Source: DASXMR01 sp036495525 (GTDB lineage: Bacteria > Actinomycetota > Actinomycetes > Streptosporangiales > Streptosporangiaceae). From it: a stretch of 5,952 nt of DNA. The stretch covers positions 1-5,952 of the forward strand of contig DASXMR010000063.1 in NCBI GenBank assembly GCA_036495525.1. The letters run 5' to 3'. Shown here piece after piece: positions 1 through 5,510 of this stretch. Within the stretch, counting starts at the first letter, position 1. Each line of letters starts with the position of its first letter. The position numbers and the translations under genes were made by a program. The notes under the pieces were generated by a model. The model was not told where the DNA came from and ran no database searches. It saw nothing but the letters and a program-made list of their open reading frames with translations.

Positions 1-447
1 CGAGAACAGGTCGGCCAGGACAAGGCAGCCGCCAGGCGCCAGCACCCGGGCGCATTCAGCCAGCCCTGCCCGCTGGTCCGCCCAGTGATCGAATGAAGTC
101 GTGCTGACCACCAGGTCGAAGGCCGCCGCAGGCCAGGGCAGATGCTCAGCGGTGGCCACCACAAAACGCAGCCGGTCATCAGCAGCGGCGGCCGCGGCCA
201 CCTCGACCATGGCAGGCGCCGCGTCGATCCCGGCCAGGACCTCCGCCTGCGGGGCCCGAGCTGCGAGCCGGCCCAGCAGGTAGCCGGTCCCGCACCCGAC
301 GTCGAGTACGCGCCTGGGAGCTGGCACGCAGGTCAGGGCCAGGTCCGCCGTACCATCGGCGATCTGGTGGTGCATCCGGCCACGCCAGCCCCGGTCATAG
401 CCGGGCGCGCGCTCGCTGAACGCTGCGACATCACGATCACGGGCCAT
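1..447 (-). CDS. Class I SAM-dependent methyltransferase, partial (C-terminus beyond left edge)
   Basis: The frame is open for 149 codons from an ATG at 447 down to base 1, so only the N-terminal part is present. Residues 47-57 read VLDVGCGTGYL, the glycine-rich motif I that binds S-adenosylmethionine. Asp75 in GIDAAPAMV follows as the usual acidic residue contacting the ribose. A TAEHLPWP segment and FDLVVSTTSFDHW match motifs II/III of the Methyltransf_11/25 type, and ARVLAPGGCLVLADLF matches the late strand of the Rossmann core. The fold is clear, but the substrate cannot be deduced; this family methylates small molecules, quinones, lipids and others. It is a cytosolic protein by sequence, with no signal peptide. 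An alternative in-frame ATG lies five codons upstream (462), but an AGGA spaced 6 nt before the ATG at 447 favours the shorter form. The 151 bp between it and the next gene (448-598) could hold its promoter; I saw no convincing -10/-35 pair there. Confidence 0.9.
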   Translation of the reverse strand, partial: MARDRDVAAFSERAPGYDRGWRGRMHHQIADGTADLALTCVPAPRRVLDVGCGTGYLLGRLAARAPQAEVLAGIDAAPAMVEVAAAAAADDRLRFVVATAEHLPWPAAAFDLVVSTTSFDHWADQRAGLAECARVLAPGGCLVLADLFS

Positions 448-448
448 A

Positions 449-457
449 CCTGATCCT
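449..457 (-). promoter_or_regulatory. Ribosome binding site of the methyltransferase gene
   Basis: On the minus strand the bases read AGGATCAGG directly before the ATG at 447, with AGGA 6 nt from the start codon. The competing ATG at 462 is preceded only by GGC-rich sequence without a clear Shine-Dalgarno core. This site is why the start was placed at 447. Confidence 0.5.
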
Positions 458-598
458 GACATCGCGCCGCCGCCGGTGCCGCCCCTCCACACGAAAGCAC
501 AGACACCCGCCCAGCGGCGTGTGAGGACGTTCCCTCTGTGTTGCTCGATCCTCAGCAGGACGTACGCGTCACTAGGCTGCATTTGCGTCCGCTAAGGT

Positions 599-1147
599 TC
601 AATGACCGTGCGGCGGCTGCGAGAGAGGCAGCGTCGATCGAAGCGGACGTGCAAAGACCTGTACCAGACTGTCGGGCAGTGTCAGCGGCGTGAGGTTCTC
701 GAGCTCGGCCTCGAACTCGGCCTCGAGCCCGCGGTCGACGGGCCCGCAGTCGCAGTCCAGGTATTCGGCGCTCCTGTAGCACTGATTCGCGATGTCGGAC
801 TCGGGCGTTTCCAGCGCCAGCCCTGCCACTATCCGGATCATCGGCGTAGTGACCGTCGCTGGGCGGAGGCGAAGGTCGGTCGCCATGAGACGGGCGAGGA
901 GGGTGACGGCCTCTTCCGGATCGGGCAGCGGCACGCCGTGCTTCTCGTAGAGGGAGGCCACTAGCGGGTCGGTCTCCCAGCCCGTGACGCTCGCCGGCAA
1001 GCCAGCAAGTTCGGCGATCTCCAGATCGTCGATCCCTGCCAGCAACAGTTCGACCGCGAGATCCGGCCAGTCGCCAGGTCTCCAGTCCGACAATCGCCCG
1101 GCCGACCTCGCCACCGCGAGTGCTGTTGCGAGGGCCTCGTCGTCCAC
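599..1147 (-). CDS. Uncharacterised acidic protein, 182 aa
   Basis: This is a complete reading frame with a GTG start. An in-frame TAA four codons upstream excludes a longer form, and AAGG lies about 8 nt before the GTG. The N-terminal half is mostly predicted helix: ALATALAVARSAGRLSDW, then a WRPGDWPDLAVELLLAG segment with regular Trp/Leu spacing. The middle contains a Pro-rich turn and a further helix (EEAVTLLARLMATDLRL). Near the C-terminus is a Cys pair in EYLDCDCGP, followed by a strongly acidic stretch rich in Glu (LEAEFEAELEN). There is no signal peptide and no membrane helix, so it is probably cytosolic. I do not recognise a characterised family. The CDC pair could bind metal but has no second ligand pair in view. 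It lies alone, in the same direction as the methyltransferase but 151 bp from it, so an operon is unlikely. Coding character is good (high GC3, sensible composition), so the gene is probably real. Confidence 0.75.
   Translation of the reverse strand: MDDEALATALAVARSAGRLSDWRPGDWPDLAVELLLAGIDDLEIAELAGLPASVTGWETDPLVASLYEKHGVPLPDPEEAVTLLARLMATDLRLRPATVTTPMIRIVAGLALETPESDIANQCYRSAEYLDCDCGPVDRGLEAEFEAELENLTPLTLPDSLVQVFARPLRSTLPLSQPPHGH
698..733. repeat. 12-bp tandem repeat, three copies, inside the acidic protein gene
   Basis: CTCGAGCTCGGC is followed by CTCGAACTCGGC and then the degenerate CTCGAGCCCGCG. On the minus strand these encode the alternating Glu-rich stretch of the 182-aa protein. The repeat length is a multiple of three, so copy-number change would keep the reading frame. 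It is probably a local codon-level duplication without a separate function. Confidence 0.6.
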
Positions 1148-1254
1148 TCCGCGACCTTAGCTCCGATAGATCCAGAGAATCCATGCTCTTTCCGACGCCG
1201 CCACGAACTGGCTGCGGCAGATGCGGACATTCGTCCTGAGAGCGCCGACGCATA

Positions 1255-1260
1255 AATATA
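1255..1260 (-). promoter_or_regulatory. Candidate -10 element upstream of the 182-aa protein gene
   Basis: The minus strand reads TATATT within an unusually AT-rich run (ATAAATATA at 1252-1260) for such GC-rich DNA. It lies about 108 bp upstream of the GTG at 1147 and points toward it. No good -35 hexamer is visible 16-18 bp further upstream, so the call rests only on the AT island and its orientation. Confidence 0.25.
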
Positions 1261-1434
1261 CGGTCGGTGTCTGGCTCGTCCGTTGGCCCGTAACAGCGGC
1301 TGGCAGGCGGCCAACTACGCGAAGCCCAGGTCGATAATCGCGCGCCGACCCGCCGAATTGGACGGCTTGGTGTTCATCGAGTGCTTGTAGGTCAGCCGTA
1401 CTGGATTGGTCATTCTGTGTTACTCAAGCCAGGG

Positions 1435-1833
1435 TCAAGGGAGCCCTGGCCGCCGCGTCAGCGGCCGGCTGCCGGGCCGCTGTGCCGGGATAGCGTTCGT
1501 TGTCAGGGCGCCGGTGATGGCTTGCATCAGGTGATTGGATGTGGTGCGGCTGTGCCGCGGGTTCATGGCGATGATCTATAGGCTGGCCGGACGCCCCGGG
1601 TAGTAGGCGGGGGTGGTGTTCGGACGGCGAATTGCCCGTCCCTGCTCGCTGGGATCCTGGATGAAGAATCCGGCCGGGCCGGCACGGCCATGGTGACCGC
1701 CCGTGAGGCGTTCACACCTGGCGCTGGAAGCAACTGCAGCGGTGCCCAGATCGTGCTTGTCCGTATGTCCCGGGTGCGGGATTCGATGGGCCCGTTGGAC
1801 CAGTGCCCGGACGGGCACCTGATCGTCGCGCAC
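1435..1833 (-). pseudogene. Probable relic reading frame interrupted by an amber codon
   Basis: On the minus strand a frame runs from a GTG at 1833 to a TAG at 1576-1578. It then continues without another stop for 46 codons to TGA at 1435-1437. Around the TAG the translation reads TTPAYYPGRPASL, stop, IIAMNPRHSRTTSNHL, which looks like one continuous protein segment. A single G-to-A change of TGG (Trp) to TAG would explain the break. The part upstream of about 1650 is less protein-like, and the frame stays open to a TGA at 1879-1881, so the left boundary of the original gene is unknown. No ribosome binding site precedes the GTG. I cannot name a family. It could also be a chance open frame, which is common in GC-rich DNA; the coherent composition on both sides of the stop is the main argument against that. 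Confidence 0.35.
1803..1818. repeat. Perfect 7-bp dyad with 2-bp centre
   Basis: GTGCCCG, GA, CGGGCAC forms a perfect inverted repeat. The 2-base centre makes a stable RNA hairpin less likely than a DNA-level dyad for a dimeric protein. It lies in the gene-poor stretch, inside the relic frame, and is not next to an intact gene, so no role can be assigned. Confidence 0.4.
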
Positions 1834-2005
1834 TCGGACCGGCCACTGGTCGAGCGAAAGGCTTAGCGGTTGGTGATCTCAGCCGGCAGGCCGCATCGCG
1901 CCTGGCTGCCGTGGTCGAGGCAGGCCGGGCAGCCAAGGACTGTCAGCGGGATCTCCGTGGTCGCCAGGATGAGGGGCGGTTACGGGCTTTGCGCTGGTGG
2001 CAGGC

Positions 2006-2038
2006 GGCCGGGCTGGCCCCGCTGCAGCCAGCCCGGCC
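2006..2038 (-). terminator. GC-rich hairpin, probable terminator of the membrane protein-lipoprotein operon
   Basis: GGCCGGGCTGGC (2006-2017) and GCCAGCCCGGCC (2027-2038) are perfect inverted repeats with a 12-bp stem and a 9-nt loop. The hairpin begins 24 nt past the TGA of the lipoprotein gene on the minus strand. No T-run follows, as is common for actinobacterial terminators, so it may act as a stem-only terminator or as a 3' end stabiliser. Confidence 0.55.
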
Positions 2039-2062
2039 CCGGAATGGAGCGGCGCGCGGGCA

Positions 2063-2860
2063 TCAGCGGACGTGGAACTCGCTGGCGGCGCTGCCGCTGA
2101 AATTCGGCGGGCTGCCGATCGGGCTGGTGACGACGTAGTCGCCGGAGGTGAGCCGCACTGTCGCGTAGGCCGGGCGGCCGCGGTCAGGCTGAGCGGCCAC
2201 GACGATGTCAGCGATCCTGGTCAGATCGACCTTGTTCGACCGGATGGCGCCGAGCGTATAGTGCGCCCCTGGCCTGACCCGCCCGACGAGCAGGATGAAG
2301 CCGGCCTTGGCCGCCGGGGCGCGGTTTGTGAATGAGACGCTCACCGTTCCGGCTGGCAGCGCGGACGGCATGCCGGTGAGGCCGGTCGCGGTGTTCGTCA
2401 CGTCGAGCCTGGTGAATCCGCATGCGCCGTGTCCCCACTGGTCGAACGAGGTGAGCGCGGCGTACTGGGCGGGCGTCGGGTCCACCGGCGCGCCGTTGCT
2501 GATCGTAGTCAGCATCGCGCGCACGGTGGCGACGTCTGGATCGAGCGAGACGGGCAGGTTCGCTGCCAGCACCTGCAGCCGCGGTGCGGCGATCGCCGCC
2601 CAGCGGCGCAGCTGGGCAGCCGATGGTGTGCTGCCGGAATCGCCGCCAGGGTAGGTGAGCACGGACTGGCCGAACGGGACCAGGCCGGCGCAGGCCAGCG
2701 CGGTTTGCCTGGTCGTTGCGGCGGCCGGCGGGTGCGTGGCGCCTGATGCCGCCGGACCAGGCGGGGAATGCGGTGCCGGGCTGGACGAGCATGCCGTCAC
2801 CGCGATGGCGGCGGCGGCCGCGAAGGCCGTGGAGGCCACGGCGAGCCGGATACGGAACAT
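2063..2860 (-). CDS. Secreted lipoprotein with cupredoxin-like C-terminal domain, 265 aa
   Basis: The N-terminus is a lipoprotein signal peptide: positive residues at Arg3/Arg5, an Ala-rich hydrophobic core to about residue 20, and lipobox VTAC with Cys24 as the lipidated residue. A Pro/Ser/Ala linker follows to about residue 50. Residues 55-150 are mainly helical and contain Cys57 and Cys147, which could form a disulfide outside the membrane. Residues 168-265 look like a beta-sandwich; the pattern VSVSFTNRAPAAKAGFIL and later VRLTSGDYVVTSPIG resembles cupredoxin-like domains. The His/Cys/Met copper ligands expected near the end of such domains are not visible. The protein should sit on the outer face of the membrane. 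The ATG at 2860 was chosen because AGGGAG lies 5 nt upstream; a TTG seven codons earlier is less likely. It is the second gene after the small membrane protein, 46 bp apart. The exact function is unknown, and the cupredoxin relation is inferred by eye. Confidence 0.85.
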   Translation of the reverse strand: MFRIRLAVASTAFAAAAAIAVTACSSSPAPHSPPGPAASGATHPPAAATTRQTALACAGLVPFGQSVLTYPGGDSGSTPSAAQLRRWAAIAAPRLQVLAANLPVSLDPDVATVRAMLTTISNGAPVDPTPAQYAALTSFDQWGHGACGFTRLDVTNTATGLTGMPSALPAGTVSVSFTNRAPAAKAGFILLVGRVRPGAHYTLGAIRSNKVDLTRIADIVVAAQPDRGRPAYATVRLTSGDYVVTSPIGSPPNFSGSAASEFHVR

Positions 2861-2865
2861 GACGA

Positions 2866-2871
2866 CTCCCT
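2866..2871 (-). promoter_or_regulatory. Ribosome binding site of the lipoprotein gene
   Basis: AGGGAG lies 5 nt before the ATG at 2860 on the minus strand. It fixes the start there and excludes the upstream TTG at 2881, which would place the site inside the coding region. Confidence 0.75.
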
Positions 2872-2906
2872 GAGGGTGCAAGATCGAACGGGTTCTGGAG
2901 TGCGGG

Positions 2907-3254
2907 TCAGCTGGCCGGGACGTGCGGCTGGCTGGTTCGGCTGGAGCGGGCGGCGACTGCAGTCAGCACGAGCGCGATCAGGCTGACCGCCAGCCCGGCC
3001 AGCGCCCCGGCGCTGCTTACGGCCATCGCGATCAGCGCGGAGACGACATTGACGGCACTGGCGGCCAGGGCCGCCGGGGCGCCCCAGGGACGCCAGCGCA
3101 GCATGCCGTAGACAGCGGCGAGGCCAAGCAGTCCGAGCAGCGGTGCGAGCACGCGGACCGCCGGGGAAACACTGTCGCCGCCCAGCGCAGAGCCCACGTC
3201 CATCAGCGAGATGAGCGTGAGAGCCGCGGCAGCGATCCAGCGCACTATTTTCAT
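2907..3254 (-). CDS. Small four-helix integral membrane protein, 115 aa
   Basis: The protein is almost entirely hydrophobic, with four likely transmembrane helices at about residues 6-24, 34-52, 59-79 and 83-101. A short polar loop (GGDSVSPAVR) lies between helices 1 and 2, a basic loop (RWRPWG) between helices 2 and 3, and a short polar tail ends SSRTSQPHVPAS. By the positive-inside rule, Lys2/Arg5, the RWRPW loop and the Arg-containing tail suggest both termini in the cytoplasm. A perfect AGGAGG 5 nt before the ATG makes the start secure and suggests strong translation. It is the first gene of a two-gene minus-strand unit with the lipoprotein and diverges from the histidine kinase. I recognise no characterised family. 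It may be an accessory membrane partner of the lipoprotein or the sensor, but that is inference from position only. Confidence 0.85.
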   Translation of the reverse strand: MKIVRWIAAAALTLISLMDVGSALGGDSVSPAVRVLAPLLGLLGLAAVYGMLRWRPWGAPAALAASAVNVVSALIAMAVSSAGALAGLAVSLIALVLTAVAARSSRTSQPHVPAS

Positions 3255-3259
3255 GGGAA

Positions 3260-3265
3260 CCTCCT
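3260..3265 (-). promoter_or_regulatory. Consensus ribosome binding site of the small membrane protein gene
   Basis: The minus strand carries AGGAGG, fully complementary to the 16S anti-Shine-Dalgarno core, 5 nt before the ATG at 3254. It is the strongest ribosome binding site in the window. Confidence 0.85.
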
Positions 3266-3275
3266 GTATCGGGCG

Positions 3276-3293
3276 TCCCGGCCGGTGCCGGGA
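3276..3293. promoter_or_regulatory. Inverted repeat in the divergent gap, proximal to the membrane protein gene
   Basis: TCCCGGC, CGGT, GCCGGGA is a perfect 7-bp inverted repeat with a 4-base centre, 22 bp upstream of the membrane protein start and 10 bp from its ribosome binding site. In the mRNA it could fold into a hairpin beside the ribosome binding site; in DNA it could be an operator. It shares the TCCCG/CGGGA core with the second repeat cluster at 3370-3395. Confidence 0.4.
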
Positions 3294-3369
3294 ACAGCGA
3301 TGCAGGAATCATTCGTCCGGCCGCGTTCCCGTGCCCAGGGATGGCAGTCACGATGGCTTCCCTGGCACG

Positions 3370-3395
3370 CGGGAGGATCTCCCGGACCAGCGGGA
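3370..3395. promoter_or_regulatory. Overlapping inverted repeats upstream of the histidine kinase, candidate operator
   Basis: CGGGAG, GAT, CTCCCG (3370-3384) is a perfect 6-bp dyad. Its right arm also pairs with CGGGA at 3391-3395 (TCCCG, GACCAG, CGGGA). The result is three alternating half-sites about 10-11 bp apart, roughly one helical turn, which would suit a dimeric regulator binding one face of the DNA. The cluster lies 31-56 bp upstream of the proposed kinase start, between the divergent genes. No clear -10/-35 pair could be assigned around it. Confidence 0.4.
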
Positions 3396-3425
3396 AGGCA
3401 GGCCGTTGCACGGCGTGTCGATGTT

Positions 3426-5510
3426 GTGCATGGTTGTCCCATAGTTACGACGACGCACGGCAAGCTCAGCGCCTGGTCCGCCCGGCGCTATCCGGCATGG
3501 GTCGCGGCTGCGGCACTGCTGATCACGATGGCGGGCGTGGTCATCACGGCAGTGGCGCTGCTGCAGGCCACGGCCGCGCCGGCCGGCTACCGCGACGGCC
3601 TGCTGACCTCCATCAGCTACGCGGTGCCGTACGCGGTCACCGGCGCGTTCCTCATCCTCCGGCGGCCCGATCTGCCGTTCGGCTGGCTGCTATCCGGCGC
3701 GGCGCTGTTTGCCGCGGCCGGCTCGGCGACCGCCGCGCTCGTGTATCTCGCGGTCAGTCACGGGGCAAGCCAGCAGCTGGCCCTCCTCGGTTACGCCACG
3801 GCGGCGGCCAGCATCCTGCCGCTCGCCGTGCAGGGCCTAGTCAACGTGAGGTTCCCCTCCGGGCGGCTGAGCTCGCGAGCCGGCCGGGTGCTCGAAGTCG
3901 CGCTGATCGCCGGCATCGTGCTCGCGCTGGCCGCGGGCGTGCTGGGCGACTACAAGCTCGGGCTGGTCCGGCCGGACTCGACGGTGGAGCAGGTCGGGAA
4001 CCCGCTCACGGGCGGGACGGCGCTCGGCCGGTACGCCGCCGACCTGTCCGTGGTCGTGCCGGTCGTGGTGCTGCTCGGCCTGATCGCCGGGCTCGGCGTG
4101 CTGCGGCGCGCCTGGAAGGCGACCGGTATCGAGCGCTACCAGCTGCGCTGGCGTGCCTATGGCGTCGTGCTCTCGCTGGCCCTGTTCCCGCTCGCGGTAA
4201 ATCAGGTGCTGCCGACGCTGGTCGACGTGCTCGACGGCGTCTTCTTCGTGACCACGCTGGCCATCCCGGTCGTCCGCTACCGGCTGTGGGCCATTGACAC
4301 GGTGATCCGCCGATCGGCCGCGTACGCGCTGGTGACGATCGCGGTGGTGGGCGGGTTCGCGGCGATCGCCGCGGCAGGCACGGCAGCAGCCAGTGAGCGG
4401 GTCGGGTTCATTGTGGCCGCTGCCGTCGTCGCCGTGGCCTTCGCGCCCGCGCGGAGCTACAGCCAGCGGCTGGTCGACCACTTCTTCTACGGGCAGCGAA
4501 ACGATCCGTACCGGGCACTCAGCGACTTGGGCCGCCGGCTGGCGGCAGTCGCGGCGCCGGGTGACGTGCTGCCCGCGGTGGTCGGCGCGGTCGCTGAATC
4601 GCTGCGGCTGCCATACGTGGCCATCGAGCGGCCGGGCGACGGCTCGGTGCTGGCAGCCAGCGGCGAGCCCGCCGCAGCCGGGGACGAGCGGGCCGGCCGA
4701 TGGCCGCTGAGCTATCAGAGCGTGATCGTCGGCACGCTGGTCGCATGGCCGCGGCGCGGGGAGGAGACGTTCGACCCGCGCGACCGCGCGGTGCTCGCCG
4801 ACATCGCCCGGCAGGCAGGTGCGGCCGTCCACGCGGAGGCACTCACCGCTGATCTGCTCGACTCGCGGCAGCGGCTGGTCAGCGCGCGGGAGGAAGAACG
4901 CCGTCGCCTGCGCCGTGATCTGCACGACGGGCTCGGTCCGCTCCTGACCGGCATCGGGCTGAACATCGACGCCGCGCGGGCCCGCAGCAGTCATGCCTAC
5001 GGCGCAGGCGCCGGGGGCGATCTCGGCCAGCTACTGGGCCGGGCCAAGGACGCCACCGCGCAGGCCATCGCGGACCTGCGCGGCATCGTCTATGGCCTGC
5101 GGCCATCGTCGCTGGACGATCTCGGCCTGGCTGGCGCAATCGCCGCGCATATCCAGCGTCTGACCGAGGGCACAGCGGTGCAGATCACCTTCGAAGCTGA
5201 TCCCCCGCCTGACCTCCCAGCCGCAGTCGAGGTAGCCACATACCGGATAGCGGTCGAGGCGATCAGCAACGTGGTCCGCCACTCCGGCGCCCGCACATGC
5301 CAGGTACGGCTGGGCACCGACAGCGCCGGACAGCTGGTCATCGAGGTCCGCGACGACGGCGCGGGCGCCGGGCCCTGGACGGCCGGGGTAGGCACGCTGG
5401 CGATGCGGGAGCGGGCGGCCGAGGTAGGCGCGACCCTGACCGCTGGCCCGGCCGAGGACGGGGGCACGGTGCGCGCGTGCTTCCCGCTGCCGGCCAGGGC
5501 GTCGTCGTGA
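3426..5510 (+). CDS. Membrane sensor histidine kinase (multi-TM, GAF-like, HisKA_3, HATPase_c), 694 aa
   Basis: From a GTG at 3426 the protein has a large membrane sensor region with about 8-9 helices (roughly residues 24-46, 62-78, 85-110, 120-138, 155-174, 206-226, 245-283, 298-340). It includes the loop RFPSGRLSSRAGRVLEV. A linker RLVDHFFYGQRNDPYRAL (348-365) leads to a GAF-like domain (about 377-472). The dimerisation/phosphoacceptor motif EEERRRLRRDLHDGLGPLL puts the phosphorylated His at residue 500, typical of HisKA_3. The ATP-binding domain shows N-box Asn615 in AISNVVRH, DDG at 643-645 and GVGTLAMRERA from 654. All catalytic motifs are intact, so it should autophosphorylate and pass phosphate to the adjacent regulator. 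The signal is unknown; sensing in or near the membrane is likely, as no large extracellular domain is present. The stop overlaps the regulator start. The start is uncertain: the GTG lacks a close ribosome binding site, and an in-frame ATG at 3300 would add 42 residues. Confidence 0.92.
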   Translation: MHGCPIVTTTHGKLSAWSARRYPAWVAAAALLITMAGVVITAVALLQATAAPAGYRDGLLTSISYAVPYAVTGAFLILRRPDLPFGWLLSGAALFAAAGSATAALVYLAVSHGASQQLALLGYATAAASILPLAVQGLVNVRFPSGRLSSRAGRVLEVALIAGIVLALAAGVLGDYKLGLVRPDSTVEQVGNPLTGGTALGRYAADLSVVVPVVVLLGLIAGLGVLRRAWKATGIERYQLRWRAYGVVLSLALFPLAVNQVLPTLVDVLDGVFFVTTLAIPVVRYRLWAIDTVIRRSAAYALVTIAVVGGFAAIAAAGTAAASERVGFIVAAAVVAVAFAPARSYSQRLVDHFFYGQRNDPYRALSDLGRRLAAVAAPGDVLPAVVGAVAESLRLPYVAIERPGDGSVLAASGEPAAAGDERAGRWPLSYQSVIVGTLVAWPRRGEETFDPRDRAVLADIARQAGAAVHAEALTADLLDSRQRLVSAREEERRRLRRDLHDGLGPLLTGIGLNIDAARARSSHAYGAGAGGDLGQLLGRAKDATAQAIADLRGIVYGLRPSSLDDLGLAGAIAAHIQRLTEGTAVQITFEADPPPDLPAAVEVATYRIAVEAISNVVRHSGARTCQVRLGTDSAGQLVIEVRDDGAGAGPWTAGVGTLAMRERAAEVGATLTAGPAEDGGTVRACFPLPARASS

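Larger units (their letters stand above)
1148..2062. other. Long gene-poor stretch, probably decayed DNA
   Basis: About 900 bp separate the acidic protein gene from the stop of the lipoprotein gene. Every open frame here is short, lacks a good ribosome binding site, or has composition unlike the neighbouring genes. Base composition is patchy, with AT-richer segments near 1250-1260 and 1370-1430. The identifiable items are a promoter-like patch upstream of the 182-aa gene, one protein-like minus-strand frame broken by a stop (1435-1833), a dyad at 1803-1818 and a hairpin at 2006-2038. A 32-codon minus-strand frame at 1315-1413 has no ribosome binding site and is not called. No transposase motif or terminal inverted repeat was recognised. 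Confidence 0.6.

Noticed and set aside
142..453. 103-codon plus-strand frame over the methyltransferase
   Set aside because: The minus strand encodes clear SAM-binding motifs across the same bases; the plus frame has none.
552..1253. 233-codon minus-strand frame overlapping the 182-aa gene in another frame
   Set aside because: Arg-rich shadow translation without domain. The 182-aa frame has better composition, a bounded start and a ribosome binding site.
1315..1413. 32-codon minus-strand frame (MTNPVRLTYKHSMNTKPSN...)
   Set aside because: Composition is protein-like, but there is no ribosome binding site, it is very short and I recognise no family. It may be another fragment of the decayed region.
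1690..1866. 58-codon plus-strand frame starting ATG GTG ACC
   Set aside because: No ribosome binding site, no recognised motif, and it lies opposite the minus-strand relic frame. Kept as an alternative only.
1803..2138. 111-codon plus-strand frame with a helix-like middle (SRQAASRLAAVVEAGRAA)
   Set aside because: It overlaps the end of the lipoprotein gene antisense, lacks a ribosome binding site and has weaker third-position GC than real genes here. The helical look is what Ala/Arg-rich GC-rich frames give by chance.
2922..3425. N-terminal extension of the kinase reading frame to give an 862-aa protein
   Set aside because: It would run antisense through the well-supported small membrane protein gene, and its translation is Arg/Gly/Gln-rich with no domain. 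It is a GC-rich open frame without stops.
3837..4994. 385-codon minus-strand open frame opposite the kinase
   Set aside because: It is a mirror of the kinase codons: Arg/His/Asp/Gln-rich, without domain or ribosome binding site, while the plus strand has full kinase motifs.
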